Numbered from the stretch's first letter, positions 49,286 through 62,934 are shown. The stretch: 64,000 nt of DNA from Mycoplasmopsis californica (GCF_000695835.1 NZ_CP007521.1:558001-622000), one strand, 5' to 3'. The notes: a model not told the origin generated them from the sequence alone. Translations and numbers: made by a program.

Positions 49286-50231
49286 TAAATTGTTTTAACG
49301 TTCTTAAATCATTATTATAAAACTCGCGAATATCTTTAATTCCGTATTTAATCATCGCTAATCTTTCAATTCCCATTCCGGCTGCGAAACCATTATATTT
49401 TTTACTGTTATATCCAGCTAATTTCATTACGTTTGGATGTAGCATTCCGGCACCTAAGACCTCAATCCAACGACCTTTATAAAAAATATCAACTTCAACA
49501 CTTGGTTCAGTAAATGGGAAAAAACTTGGACGTAATCTTAACTCTAATTCTTCTTCAAAAACATAGCTTAATAGCGACTTTAATGTTCAAATTAAATTCG
49601 GGAAGCTTACCTGACCAACACTTACAAAGTCTAATTGCATAAATTGATGAGAGTGAGTTGCATCGTCTTCATCATTACGATAAACTTTACCAATAGCAAA
49701 ATTATTCAGTGGTTTATTTGCGTTTTTTTCTAATTCTAGCGCACTTATCCCAGTATTATGGGTGCGAAGAAGTGTTGTCGGATTTAAATAAAGTGAATCA
49801 TGCATGGCTCTGGCCGGATGGTCTGATGGCATATTTAATTTTTCAAAATTGTAATAATCTGAGACAATTTCACCAGCTTTTGATTCAAAATAACCGTTTT
49901 GCGTAAATCAATCACGTAATCTATCACAAATAATTGTTAAGGGGTGCAATGAACCAGGTTTATTTACCGGTGTAGTAACATCAACATATTCACTGGAGAT
50001 TTGTCTAGAAATCCTTAATTCCTCAATATGTTTTTCAGCCTGTGCGAATAATTGTTCATATTGCTGTTTTAACTCATTTATTTTTTGGCCTATTAATTTT
50101 TTTTCCGTACTTGGAGCATTTTTTAATTCATTCTGTAATTTGGCAATTTCACCATCCTTGCCATATACTTTGTTTTTAGCTAATTTAAGTTCTTCAAATG
50201 TATTAATTTGTTCTAAATTAATTTTTGTCAT
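49272..50231 (-). CDS. pheS: Phenylalanyl-tRNA synthetase alpha subunit
   Basis: 319 aa. N-terminal coiled coil (~5-85), then the class II core: motif 1 [14 protein letters not shown], motif 2 [24 protein letters not shown] and motif 3 [18 protein letters not shown]. Charges tRNA-Phe together with PheT. Starts [15 protein letters not shown] with a strong ribosome site and overlaps the end of rarA by 14 nt; its own end overlaps ung by 14 nt. Confidence 0.98.
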
Positions 50232-51441
50232 TTTTTTCCTTTCAAGATTTAATTTGTTGATAATAAGTTTTTACTTTTTCTAAGTCATTTTGAGCAGGGG
50301 TAAAAAACTCAATATTTTGTATGTTTTTGGGTAAATATGCTTGCTTAGTTCAATGATTTGGGTAATTGTGTGGATATTTATAGCCAATGCCATGTCCTAA
50401 ATTAGATGCTGAGGCATAATGCGATTCACGAAGGTGCATCGGCACATCATAAATATTTCCCTCATCAATAAATTTTTGGACATTTTGCATTGCTAAATAT
50501 GTACTATTACTTTTTGGGCTTAAAGCAATAAATGAAATTAGGTAAAAAATCGGTAAATTTGCTTCAGGAAATCCCAGTCGTTCAACTGCGTTTAAAGCCG
50601 CTTCAACTCGTAATGCTGCATTTGGATCTGCTAATCCGATATCTTCATAAACAACTGCACTTATTCTGCGAAAAAGTCCTTGATAATCGCCAGTTTTTAA
50701 AATTAATGCACCTCAATAAAGTGCGGCGTCAACATCAGAACCTCGCATTGATTTATGGAATGCTGATAAATTATTATAATGAGCATCGGAGTTCATATCT
50801 GAATAAAAATTGATATTTGGTATTAATTTAGTAATAGTTTCCTTCGTTATTACTTGACTTTTAGATAAAAAAGCTAACATTTGTAAATTATTTAAACAAA
50901 ACCGATAATCACCAGTTGAATGTTTAACTAGAATTTTAATATTTTCATCATCAATTTGCAGATTAGAAAAATTGGACTTAATTACCTTCTTAATACCGTT
51001 GAAAACCTCTTCTTCACTCAGTTTGTTGAATTGCAATATTTGCATCCTACTTCTTAGCGCCGGAACAATTCTAAAATATGGATTTTCGGTAGTTGTTGCA
51101 TAAATTGTCACGCGGTCAAATTCAAGATAAGAAAGCAATATATCTTGCAAATTCTTATTCAATCTGTGTATTTCGTCAATAATAACAATTTGATTGGAGC
51201 TAATTTTGTCAATCAAATCAACTTTTGAATCAATACTCGCATTGAAAATATCATATTTAAGACCTAAATCATTAGCTAATGCAATAGCGCACGAAGTTTT
51301 CCCTGTTCCCGATTCGCCATAAAATATAAAAGATGTTTTTAGCTTATTTTCAACTATTTCTTTTAATAAGTTAACGTTATTTTGTTGTCCGATGATATCA
51401 TCAAGTGTTTGTGGTCTTAATTCATTAGCTAAATTATTCAT
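50218..51441 (-). CDS. rarA: Replication-associated recombination ATPase RarA (MgsA)
   Basis: 407 aa. AAA+ clamp-loader-like ATPase acting at stalled forks. Walker A GESGTGKT at 42-49, Walker B IVIIDEIH with Asp/Glu at 89-90, sensor TTENPYFRIVPALRSR, and the RarA C-terminal part [26 protein letters not shown] and RIGLEDIG-like VVYEDIGLADPNA. The stop needs TGA as Trp (QQIKSWKEKNDKN then TAA) and lies inside pheS. First gene of the run ending in glyA; ~166 nt from the dnaK stop side. Confidence 0.95.
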
Positions 51442-51556
51442 AATATATATTTTAGTTCAAACTCTCAAAAAAAATCACATATTTCAAAAATTCCCAAAAT
51501 ATATAAAATAAAATATAGGTTGGTGTTGAAATTCCTTTGATTTCTCACAAAATAAG

Positions 51557-51587
51557 AAAAAACACAGATAGTTCTCCGTGTTTTTTT
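51557..51587 (-). terminator. dnaK terminator
   Basis: AAAACACGGA / TCTGTGTTTT stem with T run on the minus strand just beyond the dnaK stop. Confidence 0.85.
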
Positions 51588-51607
51588 GTCTTCAATTAAA
51601 TATTGAA

Positions 51608-53407
<1,800 letters not shown>

Positions 53408-53444
53408 TTAATCTGCTTTTTGTATGCAATTATTTTACCATAAT

Positions 53445-53471
53445 TTAGCACTCTAATACTTATTCTGCTAA
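53445..53471 (-). promoter_or_regulatory. CIRCE-like operator of dnaK
   Basis: TTAGCAGAA, 9-nt spacer, GAGTGCTAA on the minus strand, ~60 nt before dnaK. The proximal half matches the CIRCE consensus fully and the distal half 6 of 9. It is the expected HrcA repressor site. The comEC stop codon falls within the distal half. Confidence 0.85.
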
Positions 53472-54844
53472 ATTTTTTTTATTTTTCTAAAATGCCTATA
53501 AATTAGGTTAAAAGATAACAAAAACCCTCATAAACACAACCAAATTAACATGGAATTTTGCGATATATAAATATCAAAAATAACTAAAAGATTAAAATAA
53601 GAAGCAATATTTATTAATTGGTCTAGTGCAAAATAAATAAAGTGTAAAAAATCTGGACTAAATCAAAACAATAAGCTAAATAAATAGATAATTTCCACAA
53701 CAGGAGCAAAAAATATAGCATATAAAAATCCTGTTATATTAATAAAATTATTTAATTTGAGTGTTCACAAGCATGTGTAAAAATAAATTAACACGCTTAT
53801 TATTAAATAATTTAAAAATATGTTCTTTACTTTAAATATTTTTAAATTCTTGTTCACCAAAATTATAATTATAGTTGTACTAAAACTCAAAATAAAACTA
53901 ATTGAAATTATTAAGTTAAAATTAACATAAAAAATTACAATAGCTGCAACTGGAATTGAATATATTTTATATTTTTTGAATTTTCGGCTAAATACTTGCA
54001 TAATAAAAGCTCGTAACCCACTTATAAAATTAATTAGAGAACATAAGTAAAGAAAACAAATAAAAATTCCAAATCATTCGGCGACTCTATTTACATTTTT
54101 GTTTTTAATTTTGCCTATTAAAGTAAAAATAAAATTAAAAAGAATATCAAAATGTAATCCCGATATAACTAATAAGTATAATATATTGATTTCAATAGCT
54201 CTTTTTGTAATATCATTTGCTTCATAATTTTGACCAAAAACAATTAATTTTCAGTATTTTTGGAATAATAACGAACCCTTTTTACTTCAATTCTCGATTG
54301 CAAAGAAAAAAGAATATAAAGGCTCGTCAACTCTTGTTACAACTCCTTTTTCAATTAAGTAATTGATATTGTTTGAAAAATAAAAATTATTATCCTGGGT
54401 TATTTTTATTATTTTTGCCTGCACTTCAACAAGTTGTCCTGGACGCAATGGATATTTTGTTGTATAAGGTGTTAAATAAATCAAAAAATTATTATTGTTA
54501 ACGTTTAAAATTGCATATTTTTGGGAAACTTTGGTTACTTTTGCTTTAATAAAATAATTTCCATTTTCATAAAATTCCCCGGCTCGCAAAAATTTAAATA
54601 TTAAATAGAATGATGATATGAAAATCAAAAGCAATAACATTTTAGGGTGAAATATTAATATTAAAACCGATATTAGAGCAAAAGATAAAATTCAAAAGTA
54701 CTGAGTTTGAATTGGTGAGAGTGACAAGTGCAAGCATAATGGGCTAAGTACAACTAAAATTCTAGATACTACAGGATTAAAAAGATTTTTAATTTTTCTA
54801 TAGTTTTCGCACCAATGCCTTTTATCTTTCCGATGTTTTCTCAT
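53468..54844 (-). CDS. comEC: ComEC/Rec2-like DNA uptake membrane protein (short form)
   Basis: 458 aa. Highly hydrophobic with about ten membrane helices. A soluble segment at ~80-180 (KAKVTKVSQKYAILNVN..) matches the ComEC DUF4131 OB-like region, and LVISGLHFDILFN at ~225 matches the ISGLH signature of the competence domain, followed by FISGLRAFIM. The C-terminal metallo-beta-lactamase domain of larger ComEC proteins is absent, as in other mycoplasmas. It would form the membrane channel for single-stranded DNA import. Start ATG 54844 lies inside comEA; no clear ribosome site, so coupled translation is likely. Confidence 0.8.
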
Positions 54845-55239
54845 GATGTTTCATGGTTTGACTTACGATATTTTACTAATTTGGTTGCAACTGAGCGAGA
54901 AATTCCTAAACTAATTAGTTGCTTGGTACTGTTTATCTCCTTTCATGATATTTTATTTTTCTCTTCTTTTTCATTAAAATTTGTAGTCTTAATCATTTTT
55001 TTGTTTGGTGGTTTATTTGTTTTTATACTACCGACAATATCTTCAACTTTATTCACTTTTAATTCCTGGTTTGTTATTATTTTTTTATTTAGTCTTGATG
55101 TTTTGGACTTTTCTTTCAATTCATTTTGTTCAATTTGTTTTTGAATATAAGTTTGCTTTTGATCAAAAGTCAAAGACAAGGCAAGACCAAAAAAACCAAC
55201 AGCAGAAACAGTTCCTAGTATTCATAATTTCTTTCTCAT
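54769..55239 (-). CDS. comEA: ComEA-like helix-hairpin-helix DNA-binding membrane protein
   Basis: 156 aa. One N-terminal membrane anchor (MRKKLWILGTVSAVGFFGLA, TGA for Trp), a charged ~70-residue linker, and a C-terminal helix-hairpin-helix pair: INSTKQLISLGISRSVATKL and WENIGKIKGIGAKTIEKLK, the latter with the classic GIG hairpin. ComEA proteins bind incoming double-stranded DNA at the cell surface and hand it to ComEC, whose gene overlaps its 3' end. It was missed by standard-code calling. Confidence 0.8.
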
Positions 55240-55395
55240 CACTTATATATTTTTTCTTTTTTTAGAAAAGATACCAAAATGGAAAAATTTATCACTTTTA
55301 GGTTAAAAACACAACAATATTACTAAAATATAAAAATGAAGACAATATATATCGTTGAACAAATTGGAAAAATAAAAAGTACTATTCCATTAAGG

Positions 55396-55401
55396 TATAA
55401 T
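55396..55401 (+). promoter_or_regulatory. -10 element of tpx
   Basis: TATAAT 26 nt before the tpx ATG; no good -35. TTGGAGG ribosome site at about 55413. The remaining bases of the 187-nt gap to comEA show nothing further. Confidence 0.5.
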
Positions 55402-55426
55402 TTATATACAATTTTGGAGGTTAAAT

Positions 55427-55912
55427 ATGCAAGTTAAATTTTTAAATAACCCAACTAATTTATTAGGTAAAGAAATTAAAGCTGGTGATATATTCCCAGA
55501 TTTCGTGGGCGTTAAGTTGGACATGAGCGATTTTCACTTAAATTCATTGCCGAAATCTAAAAAATTAATATTCTCAATTCCATCAATTGACACAGGTGTT
55601 TGTGAAATGGAAACGACTAAATTCATGAACTTTTTCAAAGATAAAGACTATCCAGTAGTCGCTGTAAGTTGTGACCTACCTTTTGCTTTTGGCCGTTGAT
55701 GCACAGCTAAGAATAATGAAAAAATCATTCCTTTAAGTGAGTTTAGACATAGAGATTTTGGTTTAAAAACCGGTACAGTTTTAGAAGGTGTGGGATTATT
55801 GACGCGTGCAATATTCGTTTTAGATGAAAATAATAAAGTTTTACACGTTGAATATGTTCCAGAAGTTTCTACTGAACCTGATTACGATAAGGTTTATGCT
55901 TATTTTTCATAA
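55427..55912 (+). CDS. tpx: Thiol peroxidase
   Basis: 161 aa, atypical 2-Cys peroxiredoxin reducing hydroperoxides using thioredoxin. Motif SIDTGVCEMET with the peroxidatic Cys 59, and VSCDLPFAFGRW with resolving Cys 82; the family usually has DTPVC, so Gly replaces Pro here. After the TGA Trp the C-terminal half continues EFRHRDFGLKTG...LLTRAIFVLDENN. Likely a main peroxide defence in a catalase-free organism. Monocistronic. Confidence 0.95.
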
Positions 55913-55956
55913 TTAATTACTTATAAAATACTTTAATTTAAACAATAAATACTATA

Positions 55957-55986
55957 AAAAACACAAATATTTAAATTTGTGTTTTT
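55957..55986. terminator. Bidirectional terminator between tpx and the helicase gene
   Basis: AAAACACAAAT / ATTTGTGTTTT stem with A and T runs on either side; overlaps the helicase stop codon. Confidence 0.85.
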
Positions 55987-58900
55987 ATTTTTTGTGAGTG
56001 TTGTCGTATGTGTCCGCTTTTTCATCGAATACAGCGTTCATCGCATCTAATTCTGCTGTTAAGGATAGCTCAGATGAATTAGTATTTTCTTGTGTTAAAT
56101 CAGTATTTTTGTGTGTATTTATAAATTGTTTATGATTTTTTGTTCTTTGTTTGTTATCAAAATCATAGTTGTCTAAATCATCCAGAATTTCATTGGTTTT
56201 ACGTTCGATGTCGTCAGCAACAGAATCTAATACTATTGTGTTTGTGTCTTCAAACATTGATTTATTATTATTTAATAAGTCATGTTGCTGTGTATCAAAA
56301 TCTTGAACAACACTATCTTCAAGGGTATAATTTTCCGTTCGCTCTGAAGTAGTGTTTTCATCTTGGTTTTTATTAAATCTCGAGTTTTCATAATTTAAGT
56401 ATTCATTAGCAGATTGAACTTCATTTATTTGATCTTGTATTACATTTTTTTCAGGGATCAAACCTAAATGAATACTAGTTTTTTTCTCAGTTTCAGAGTT
56501 GTTTAAAACATTTATTGAATGATCAAATTCAGATAAATCAACGTTATTTATATCCTTTTCAGCATTTTCTCGAACCAAAAGTTCGGTCGGAGGTGGAAGA
56601 ATTAAGTCTGAATCATTTTCTTCTATCTGCGTATTTGTGCTGACTAAATCATCATTTGAATACATTATTGTACTTGTGTCAATATCGTTTTCTAACTCCA
56701 TTTCGGGAGATTGCAAAAAACTAAAATTACTTAAATTTTGTGTGTTTAATTGTGTAAAACCTGTATCAATTTGTGTATGTTCAATAGTTTGAGTGTGAGT
56801 TTGTTGCACTTGGGTGAACGTGTTTTTGCTTGATGGCGTCTGTGGACTATCTATATATTCTAAATATGGGTCATTACTTGAAAAATTGTTATTTTGGTCA
56901 TACTTATCATCCTGTGTAATTTGCGTTAAACTATTGTTCGTTAATCCATCAATAGTTAGTGCAGTATCTTCAGATGAATCATTAATAACCTTAGGGATTG
57001 GTAATGAATCAAGTTGATAGGTAATATCGTCCTTAATTTGCTCTCATTTTAAGCGATCTAGAACATATAATTTATATTCTTTTGCACGGATAAATTTATT
57101 TAAATCTTTAAATTCTAAATATTTTTTTGGATCATTTGCGTACTCATAATCATCAACCATGATAGCAAATGCATTATCATTATTGTATTTCACTAAAAGA
57201 TCTACATTAAAAGTACCTAATGGATAATCTTGGTAAACTTCAATTCAAGGTTTTTGTTGAACATGTTTGTTCAATGTTTCGTAAATTTCGAAAAATAGCT
57301 CAGATTTTTCTTTAGTTACATTTAATTCAATTTCCCTAGTTCTTTGGATATCTAAATTCAAGAATTCTTTTCTTTCTTTATGGTCAAGCTCTAAGAACTC
57401 AAGTCATTTTTTAAATGTTCAAACATCCTCATTTTCTTTGGAAATTATAATGTCACTTGACTGAATAGACTTAATTACGATCATTTTATCTTTTGCCCGT
57501 GAAATCGCAACGTTTAAGGCGTTACGGCCACCATTACGCCCAACAAATGTTGAGTGGATTTTTGCACTGGCGTCATATCCAATAGTTGCAATAACCAAAT
57601 CGGCTTCATCACCTTGAATGTTTTCAATATTTCTAAGTAAAAGCTTATTGTTTTTTAGGTTGTCAGCGATTTCTGGATGATATTCAAATAACCTTTTTGT
57701 AATCGATTCTTGTTGTGGCGAGTTGAAACATAAAAGAATAATTTTTTCATACTTATTAAGATTTTTTTGCAATAGATCAATTGCAATTTCTTCTTCAATT
57801 AAGTTTTTATTGTCAATTCAATGTCCGTTGGCCTCAATAACCTCAATTGCAACGTCGCTATCTTTGATCTCTGCTGAATCAATTACATCAAGTTTTGAAT
57901 CGTAGAAGTGTTTTGAACTAAAAGTCATTAGTGCCGCTTGTCTTGAACGATAGTTTTTGTTTAATAAAATACTGTGAACGCCAAGCCCTGTAACAAATTC
58001 AAGCAATGAAAGTGTAATACCATAAACCGATTCATCATCAGTTACTCTAATTTCAAATCAACTTGAAGGCTTCATTTGTTGGTCATCACCGGCCAACACT
58101 TTAATTTTTGCTAAGTAAAGCACAGGTAAACCTTGCTCAACAAATATTTGACTCGATTCATCTAAGACTGCATAATCAAATTCTTCTTTTGACCACGCCG
58201 ATAAATCGACATCAGGAGTAACAATAATAATTGGAAATAATTTTTTGATAATATTAGCAAATTTATTAATGAATTTATATGGTTCAGTTTTACCAATTCT
58301 GACTGTAACAGCAAACTCTGAATACATTTCTTTTTCTTCAGGACTTAATTGCTCATAACGATCAACAATTATTTTTGAAACATATTTTTTAATTTCATTT
58401 TCATCGTTTATTTCACGACGATTTTCAGGTGGAATTATTGCTAAAAGTGAATTCATAAATTCAAAATCAGTTAAATCCATATCTGATGCAATATGTTTTA
58501 GAGATGCTAAATTAATTTCTGTGCCATTGAAGTGTTCAAAAATACCTTCTGATAACTTAATTAGAGCACTACGTTTGCGTGTGAAAAAATTCCATTGTAA
58601 GCGGTTTGTTTTTAATAATCAATTTTGCAGTTCTTTTAGTGTGGCAAAACCAAATTTAGATGGATAAGTGAAAAATGAAGGTAAACTCAGTAAAAACTCC
58701 CATTTTTCTTTATTTAAATATGGTAAATAATCGTTAATTAGTGGTAAAATTCGGGCAATCAATTTAAACTTGTGATCATTAGCAAAATCAGCGATTGAGC
58801 TTACATATTTAAGTTCTCTAGCGCTTAAAATTCGTAATGGCTTTAAATTATCATCTTCATTAAAATGTTCAATAAAATCTAAATATTCTTTTAATGGTTT

Positions 58901-59917
58901 ATAAAAAGCTTTTTTGTTAACACTTGCTGTGTTCAACATGAATAAACAAAAAGACTTTAATGACCCCATACGGTTTCTAATAACCTCAAGAGCAGCTTTT
59001 TTTTGAGAACAAACAACAGCTGTTCGTTTATAAATCAAGATATTAGTTAATAAGTTAACAATAGTTTGTGATTTACCTGTTCCGGGAGGACCTCAAATCA
59101 CTGTGTTTTGAATTAATGAAGATGCAATTGCTTGATCTTGGCTAAAGTTTGTAGGTGTAATGCGGAATAAACTTTTTTGTGGGTGAAGAACAAAATTTTC
59201 AACATTATCAATGTATTTTTGTTTTTTAAACTCAGTAGTAATAATTTTATTAATCTCACCGTTTTTAATAATTTCCATCATTCTGTTGCGAATATAACCA
59301 CCTGATGGTTGAAATAAACCTAAAACAACACCGGGACAAAATTCAAGAGGTTCATTAGTTATTTCTTCCGGACCTTGTATTTCAAATTCGCTGTTAAGTG
59401 GTGCTAAATTAGGATACATTTTACTTCAATTATGTTTTAGAGCTTCATAAAACTCACGAATACTTAGATTCTCTGGTTCAATTGAAGTATTAACATCAAA
59501 ATTAGCATTATTTAATAAAAACAATAATTTTTCATTGGGTTTAATACCGCTAATTGAATATAAACGAGGTTTTGAATTGTCAAGGCTGATGTTCACTTCC
59601 TTTAAAAACAATGGAGCATAAATACTTTTACCTTCTATATTCACTTTAACATACATAAATCCGATGTGTATCGGTCAAATATTAGTTTGTTCATATACTT
59701 CTTGAGCACGGTTTAAAAACATTGACCATTTAACTGATTGCTTTTGATACTGGACAATTAAATCGTCAGCTATTTTTTTAACACTTGTTTTAAAGTCACG
59801 TTTCAGCATGCGCAATTTGTAATCATTTACATTAATTTTATTTTCCTGAATTATTGCGAATGCTTGGTGATAGTCTTCACACTCCATTAGTGCTTTTGCA
59901 ACTGTGTAAAATTTTTG
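55985..59917 (-). CDS. Large SF1 helicase with nuclease-like region and acidic tail (downstream of an amber codon)
   Basis: Open from codon 63 to 1372 of a 4119-nt frame; if translation restarts at ATG 59887 it gives ~1300 aa. Walker A GPPGTGKSQT (~339-348), Walker B YAVLDESSQ (~645-652), ENIQGDEADLVIA (~828-840) and motif VI NVAISRAK (~864-871) define an SF1 (Upf1/Dna2-like) helicase, like the MG140/MPN153 proteins of mycoplasmas. Around 950-1010, GTFNVDLLV..FAIMVDDYEY resembles the restriction-endonuclease-fold region found at the end of some such helicases. The last ~330 residues are acidic, Asn/Asp/Thr/Gln-rich and probably disordered. Role in DNA or RNA processing or defence unknown. Confidence 0.75.
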
Positions 59918-60103
59918 CTATAAAATGTCAATATTAAAGTCTTTGCTATTATAAATTTGATCAAAAACGTCTTTGCCAAAGGTTTTATAAAAATCAAAGA
60001 AATATGTATTATCTATCTTTGTAAAGATAGCTTTATCCCCCGCACTCACTCCTAAAAGATTGCTTAAGATTGTTTTGTATTTTTTCTCGTTCTCAGTAAA
60101 CAT
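59918..60103 (-). pseudogene. N-terminal fragment of the helicase, ending in TAG
   Basis: 61 codons (MFTENEKKYKTILSNLLGV...FNIDIL) then TAG at 59918-59920, after which the same frame continues QKFYTVAKAL without a break. A single change from CAG or a similar codon would explain it. The start has an AAGG ribosome site. The rest of the gene could only be made by readthrough or restart. Confidence 0.7.
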
Positions 60104-60246
60104 GATATTTCACCTTCCTAATTAATACTTAAATTATTATATTAAATGTACGTGATTTTGTAGCATTAATACTATAAATTAATTAATATTTGATGTTGGC
60201 GAAATATCTCATAATACATTTTTACACGGGCAGAACACACTTTTTG

Positions 60247-60252
60247 TATAAT
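60247..60252 (+). promoter_or_regulatory. -10 element of hisS
   Basis: TATAAT, 30 nt before the hisS ATG; the -35 is not obvious. The gap 60104-60281 is a divergent promoter region. Confidence 0.55.
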
Positions 60253-60281
60253 ATAGATTAATATAAAGCAATGGAGGGAAA

Positions 60282-61592
60282 ATGTTCAATCGAATCAAGG
60301 GAACAAGGGATTATTCGCATAAACAAGCAATTACGACGGAAACCATTCGTTCTATTTTCATTAAATCATCACAAAATTTCAATTTTAACTATGTTGAAAC
60401 ACCAATTATTGAGCCAGCGCAGCTTTTTAAGCGCTCTGTTGCAGGCAGTGATATAGTTAAAAAAGAGATGTATGAATTTAAAGATAAAGGTGATCGAGAA
60501 GTTGTTTTAAGACCTGAAGGTACCGCCGGATTTGTGCGTGCTTTCATTGAAAATAAATGATATTCAACTGAAGCAGTGCAAAAATTCTCATACTTTGGAC
60601 CAATGTTTCGTTATGAACAACCACAAAAAGGGCGTTATAGACAATTCTATCAAGCAGGTGCTGAATATATTGGAGAGGCTAATCCGTATATTGAAGCCGA
60701 ATTGATTTCTTTTGCACAACAAATTTTAGGAATCATGGGTATAAATACAGTGCTAAAAATCAATTCAATAGGTGATCAAGAAGCTAGGGATAAATATCAA
60801 AATGAATTAAAAAAATACTTCGCTAAATACAAAAACGATCTATCACAAGATTCTCAACAAAGACTTGAAAGCAATGTTTTACGAATTCTTGACGATAAAG
60901 AAGATTCTAAAAAAGATTTTGTTAAAAAAGCACCTAAAATCAATAATTTTTTAAACCAAAACAGCAATAAATATTTTTATGACCTACTTTCAATTCTTGA
61001 CTACTTGGAAATAAAATATCAAATTGATTACTCATTAGTTCGGGGTCTAGATTACTACGATGAAATCGTGTATGAATTTGTTTCAACATCTAAAAATAAA
61101 GGATCACAATCAACAATAATTGGTGGGGGTAGATATTCAAATCTTATTTCAGACCTTGGCGGCCCAAAACTTGCTGCAAGTGGTTGAGGTTTTGGTGTAG
61201 ACAGGGCCGCAGATATTTTATTTGAGGATGATTTAGTTCCAGATAATTCAGAGTTAGAAAAAGTTCATATTACAATTGGATCAACCAATAAAGAATCAAT
61301 GGATTTTCTATTGTTAATTTCAAATAAATTCCGTTCGCTTGATGTCAATGTTGAATTTATTAAAGATGTGTCTAAAAGTAAAAAAATATTTGAAAGAGCA
61401 AAAAAACTAGATTCTGATTTTTTAATTATGAATGATACAGTAAATAATAATCCAAGGTTTTTAGCAAAAAACTTAAAAACTAACGATAAAATTTACTTCA
61501 CAGATTCAGAAGATGGTTTAGTAGATCTATTTCAATTTCTCGAAGACAATGAACTTAGACAATTTCAAGAATTAGATGACTATCTTGAATAA
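60282..61592 (+). CDS. hisS: Histidyl-tRNA synthetase
   Basis: 436 aa class II synthetase. IKGTRDY at the N-terminus, ETPIIEPAQLF (motif 1), VVLRPEGTAGFVRAF, motif 2 FSYFGPMFRYEQPQKGRYRQFYQ, the His-specific LVRGLDYYDEIVYEF, and motif 3 GWGFGVDRAADIL (Trp by TGA). The C-terminal anticodon domain is complete. GGAGG 5 nt before the ATG. Often paired with aspS in other bacteria; here it is alone and convergent with obg. Confidence 0.98.
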
Positions 61593-61641
61593 GAAGTTGT
61601 GTTTTACTAATAAACACATTTTACTATTGTTTAAGTAAATT

Positions 61642-61670
61642 AAAAAAAGAGCAATAATTGCTCTTTTTTT
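61642..61670. terminator. Bidirectional terminator between hisS and obg
   Basis: AAAAAAGAGCAA / TTGCTCTTTTTT stem with tails on both sides; touches the obg stop codon. Confidence 0.92.
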
Positions 61671-62934
61671 AGTATTCTCCGTCTCATTCAAATTCATATT
61701 CAAATATTCTAACATTATCACCTGTTTGAATACCTTTTTTTATTAATTCATCTCAGACGCCAATTTTTTTTAAAATATGATTAAATCTTAAGAGGTTATC
61801 GTAGCTAACTAGTGGAATTTTGTCATATAATTGCTGGATTTTTGGTCCACTAATTTCAAAATACCCTGCATATGGAGAAATCACCTTATAATCTTCTTCA
61901 AGTTGAATTTCCACAACTGAATCATCTTCAATTTCTTCAGTCGGTTTCAATTTGTTAAGTTCAATTAGTTCAAGTAATTCTTTTTTAACCTCGTCAAGAT
62001 TTTCAACACCTAAGGCACTAATTTCAACAATCTTAGTATGAGGATATTTTTCTTTAAATTTAGCAATATTAACCGCAAAATTTGGTAAATCAGACTTATT
62101 AGCTATAACTAATTGATCCTTATTTTCAAGATTTAAGCTGTATGATTTTAACTCTTGGTTAATTATTTCAAAATCTGCGATCGGATCCTTGTATTCGCTA
62201 CCAAAATCAATAATGTGAGCAATTACACGGCAACGCTCAATGTGGCGTAAAAATTGAATACCTAATCCTTTTCCTTGTGATGCCCCTTCAATTAATCCAG
62301 GCAAGTCTGCAATTACAAATGATTTGTCATAATATTTAACCATCCCTAGTTGTGGCACTAACGTTGTAAATTCATATTCAGCAATTTTAGCTTTAGCATT
62401 ACTTATTGCACTCAATAATGTACTTTTTCCAGCTGATGGCTTACCAACAACACCGACATCTGACATTATTTTTAAAACAATATGAGCTTCATATTGCTCG
62501 CCTTTTGTACCGTTTTCACTTATTCTTGGAGCGGTGTTCCGTGGAGATTTAAATTTCATATTGCCACGGCCACCTTGACCGCCTTTTGCCACCAAATATT
62601 CTTTTGGCTCAATAATATCGGCAACTACTTTACCATTTTTATAAACAACTGTACCAATTGGAACTTGTATATATTTATCTTTTCCCGCAGCTCCATATAG
62701 GTTTTTCGGGCCACCATTAACTCCATCATCAGCAGTAATTTTTTTGTTTCCGTATAGTGATAAAAGAGTATTTTTTCCTAAATCACCTACAAAATAGATA
62801 TTACCACCACGGCCGCCATCGCCGCCGTCTGGCCCACCTTTATCAACGTGGGCCTCACGGCGAAACGAAATCATTCCATCACCACCTTTTCCAGCAATCA
62901 GCTGAATTTTAATTTCATCAATAAACTTCGCCAT
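61669..62934 (-). CDS. obg: GTPase Obg (CgtA)
   Basis: 421 aa. N-terminal glycine-rich Obg fold (1-~158) with GGKGGDGMISFRRE and GGPDGGDGGRGG; G domain with G1 GKPSAGKST (164-172), TTLVPQLGMV, DLPGLIEGASQGKGLG and NKSD; then the OCT domain ending YEFEWDGEY after a TGA Trp. Essential GTPase for 50S maturation and stress signalling. 72 nt downstream of the HAD gene; possibly one unit. Confidence 0.97.
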
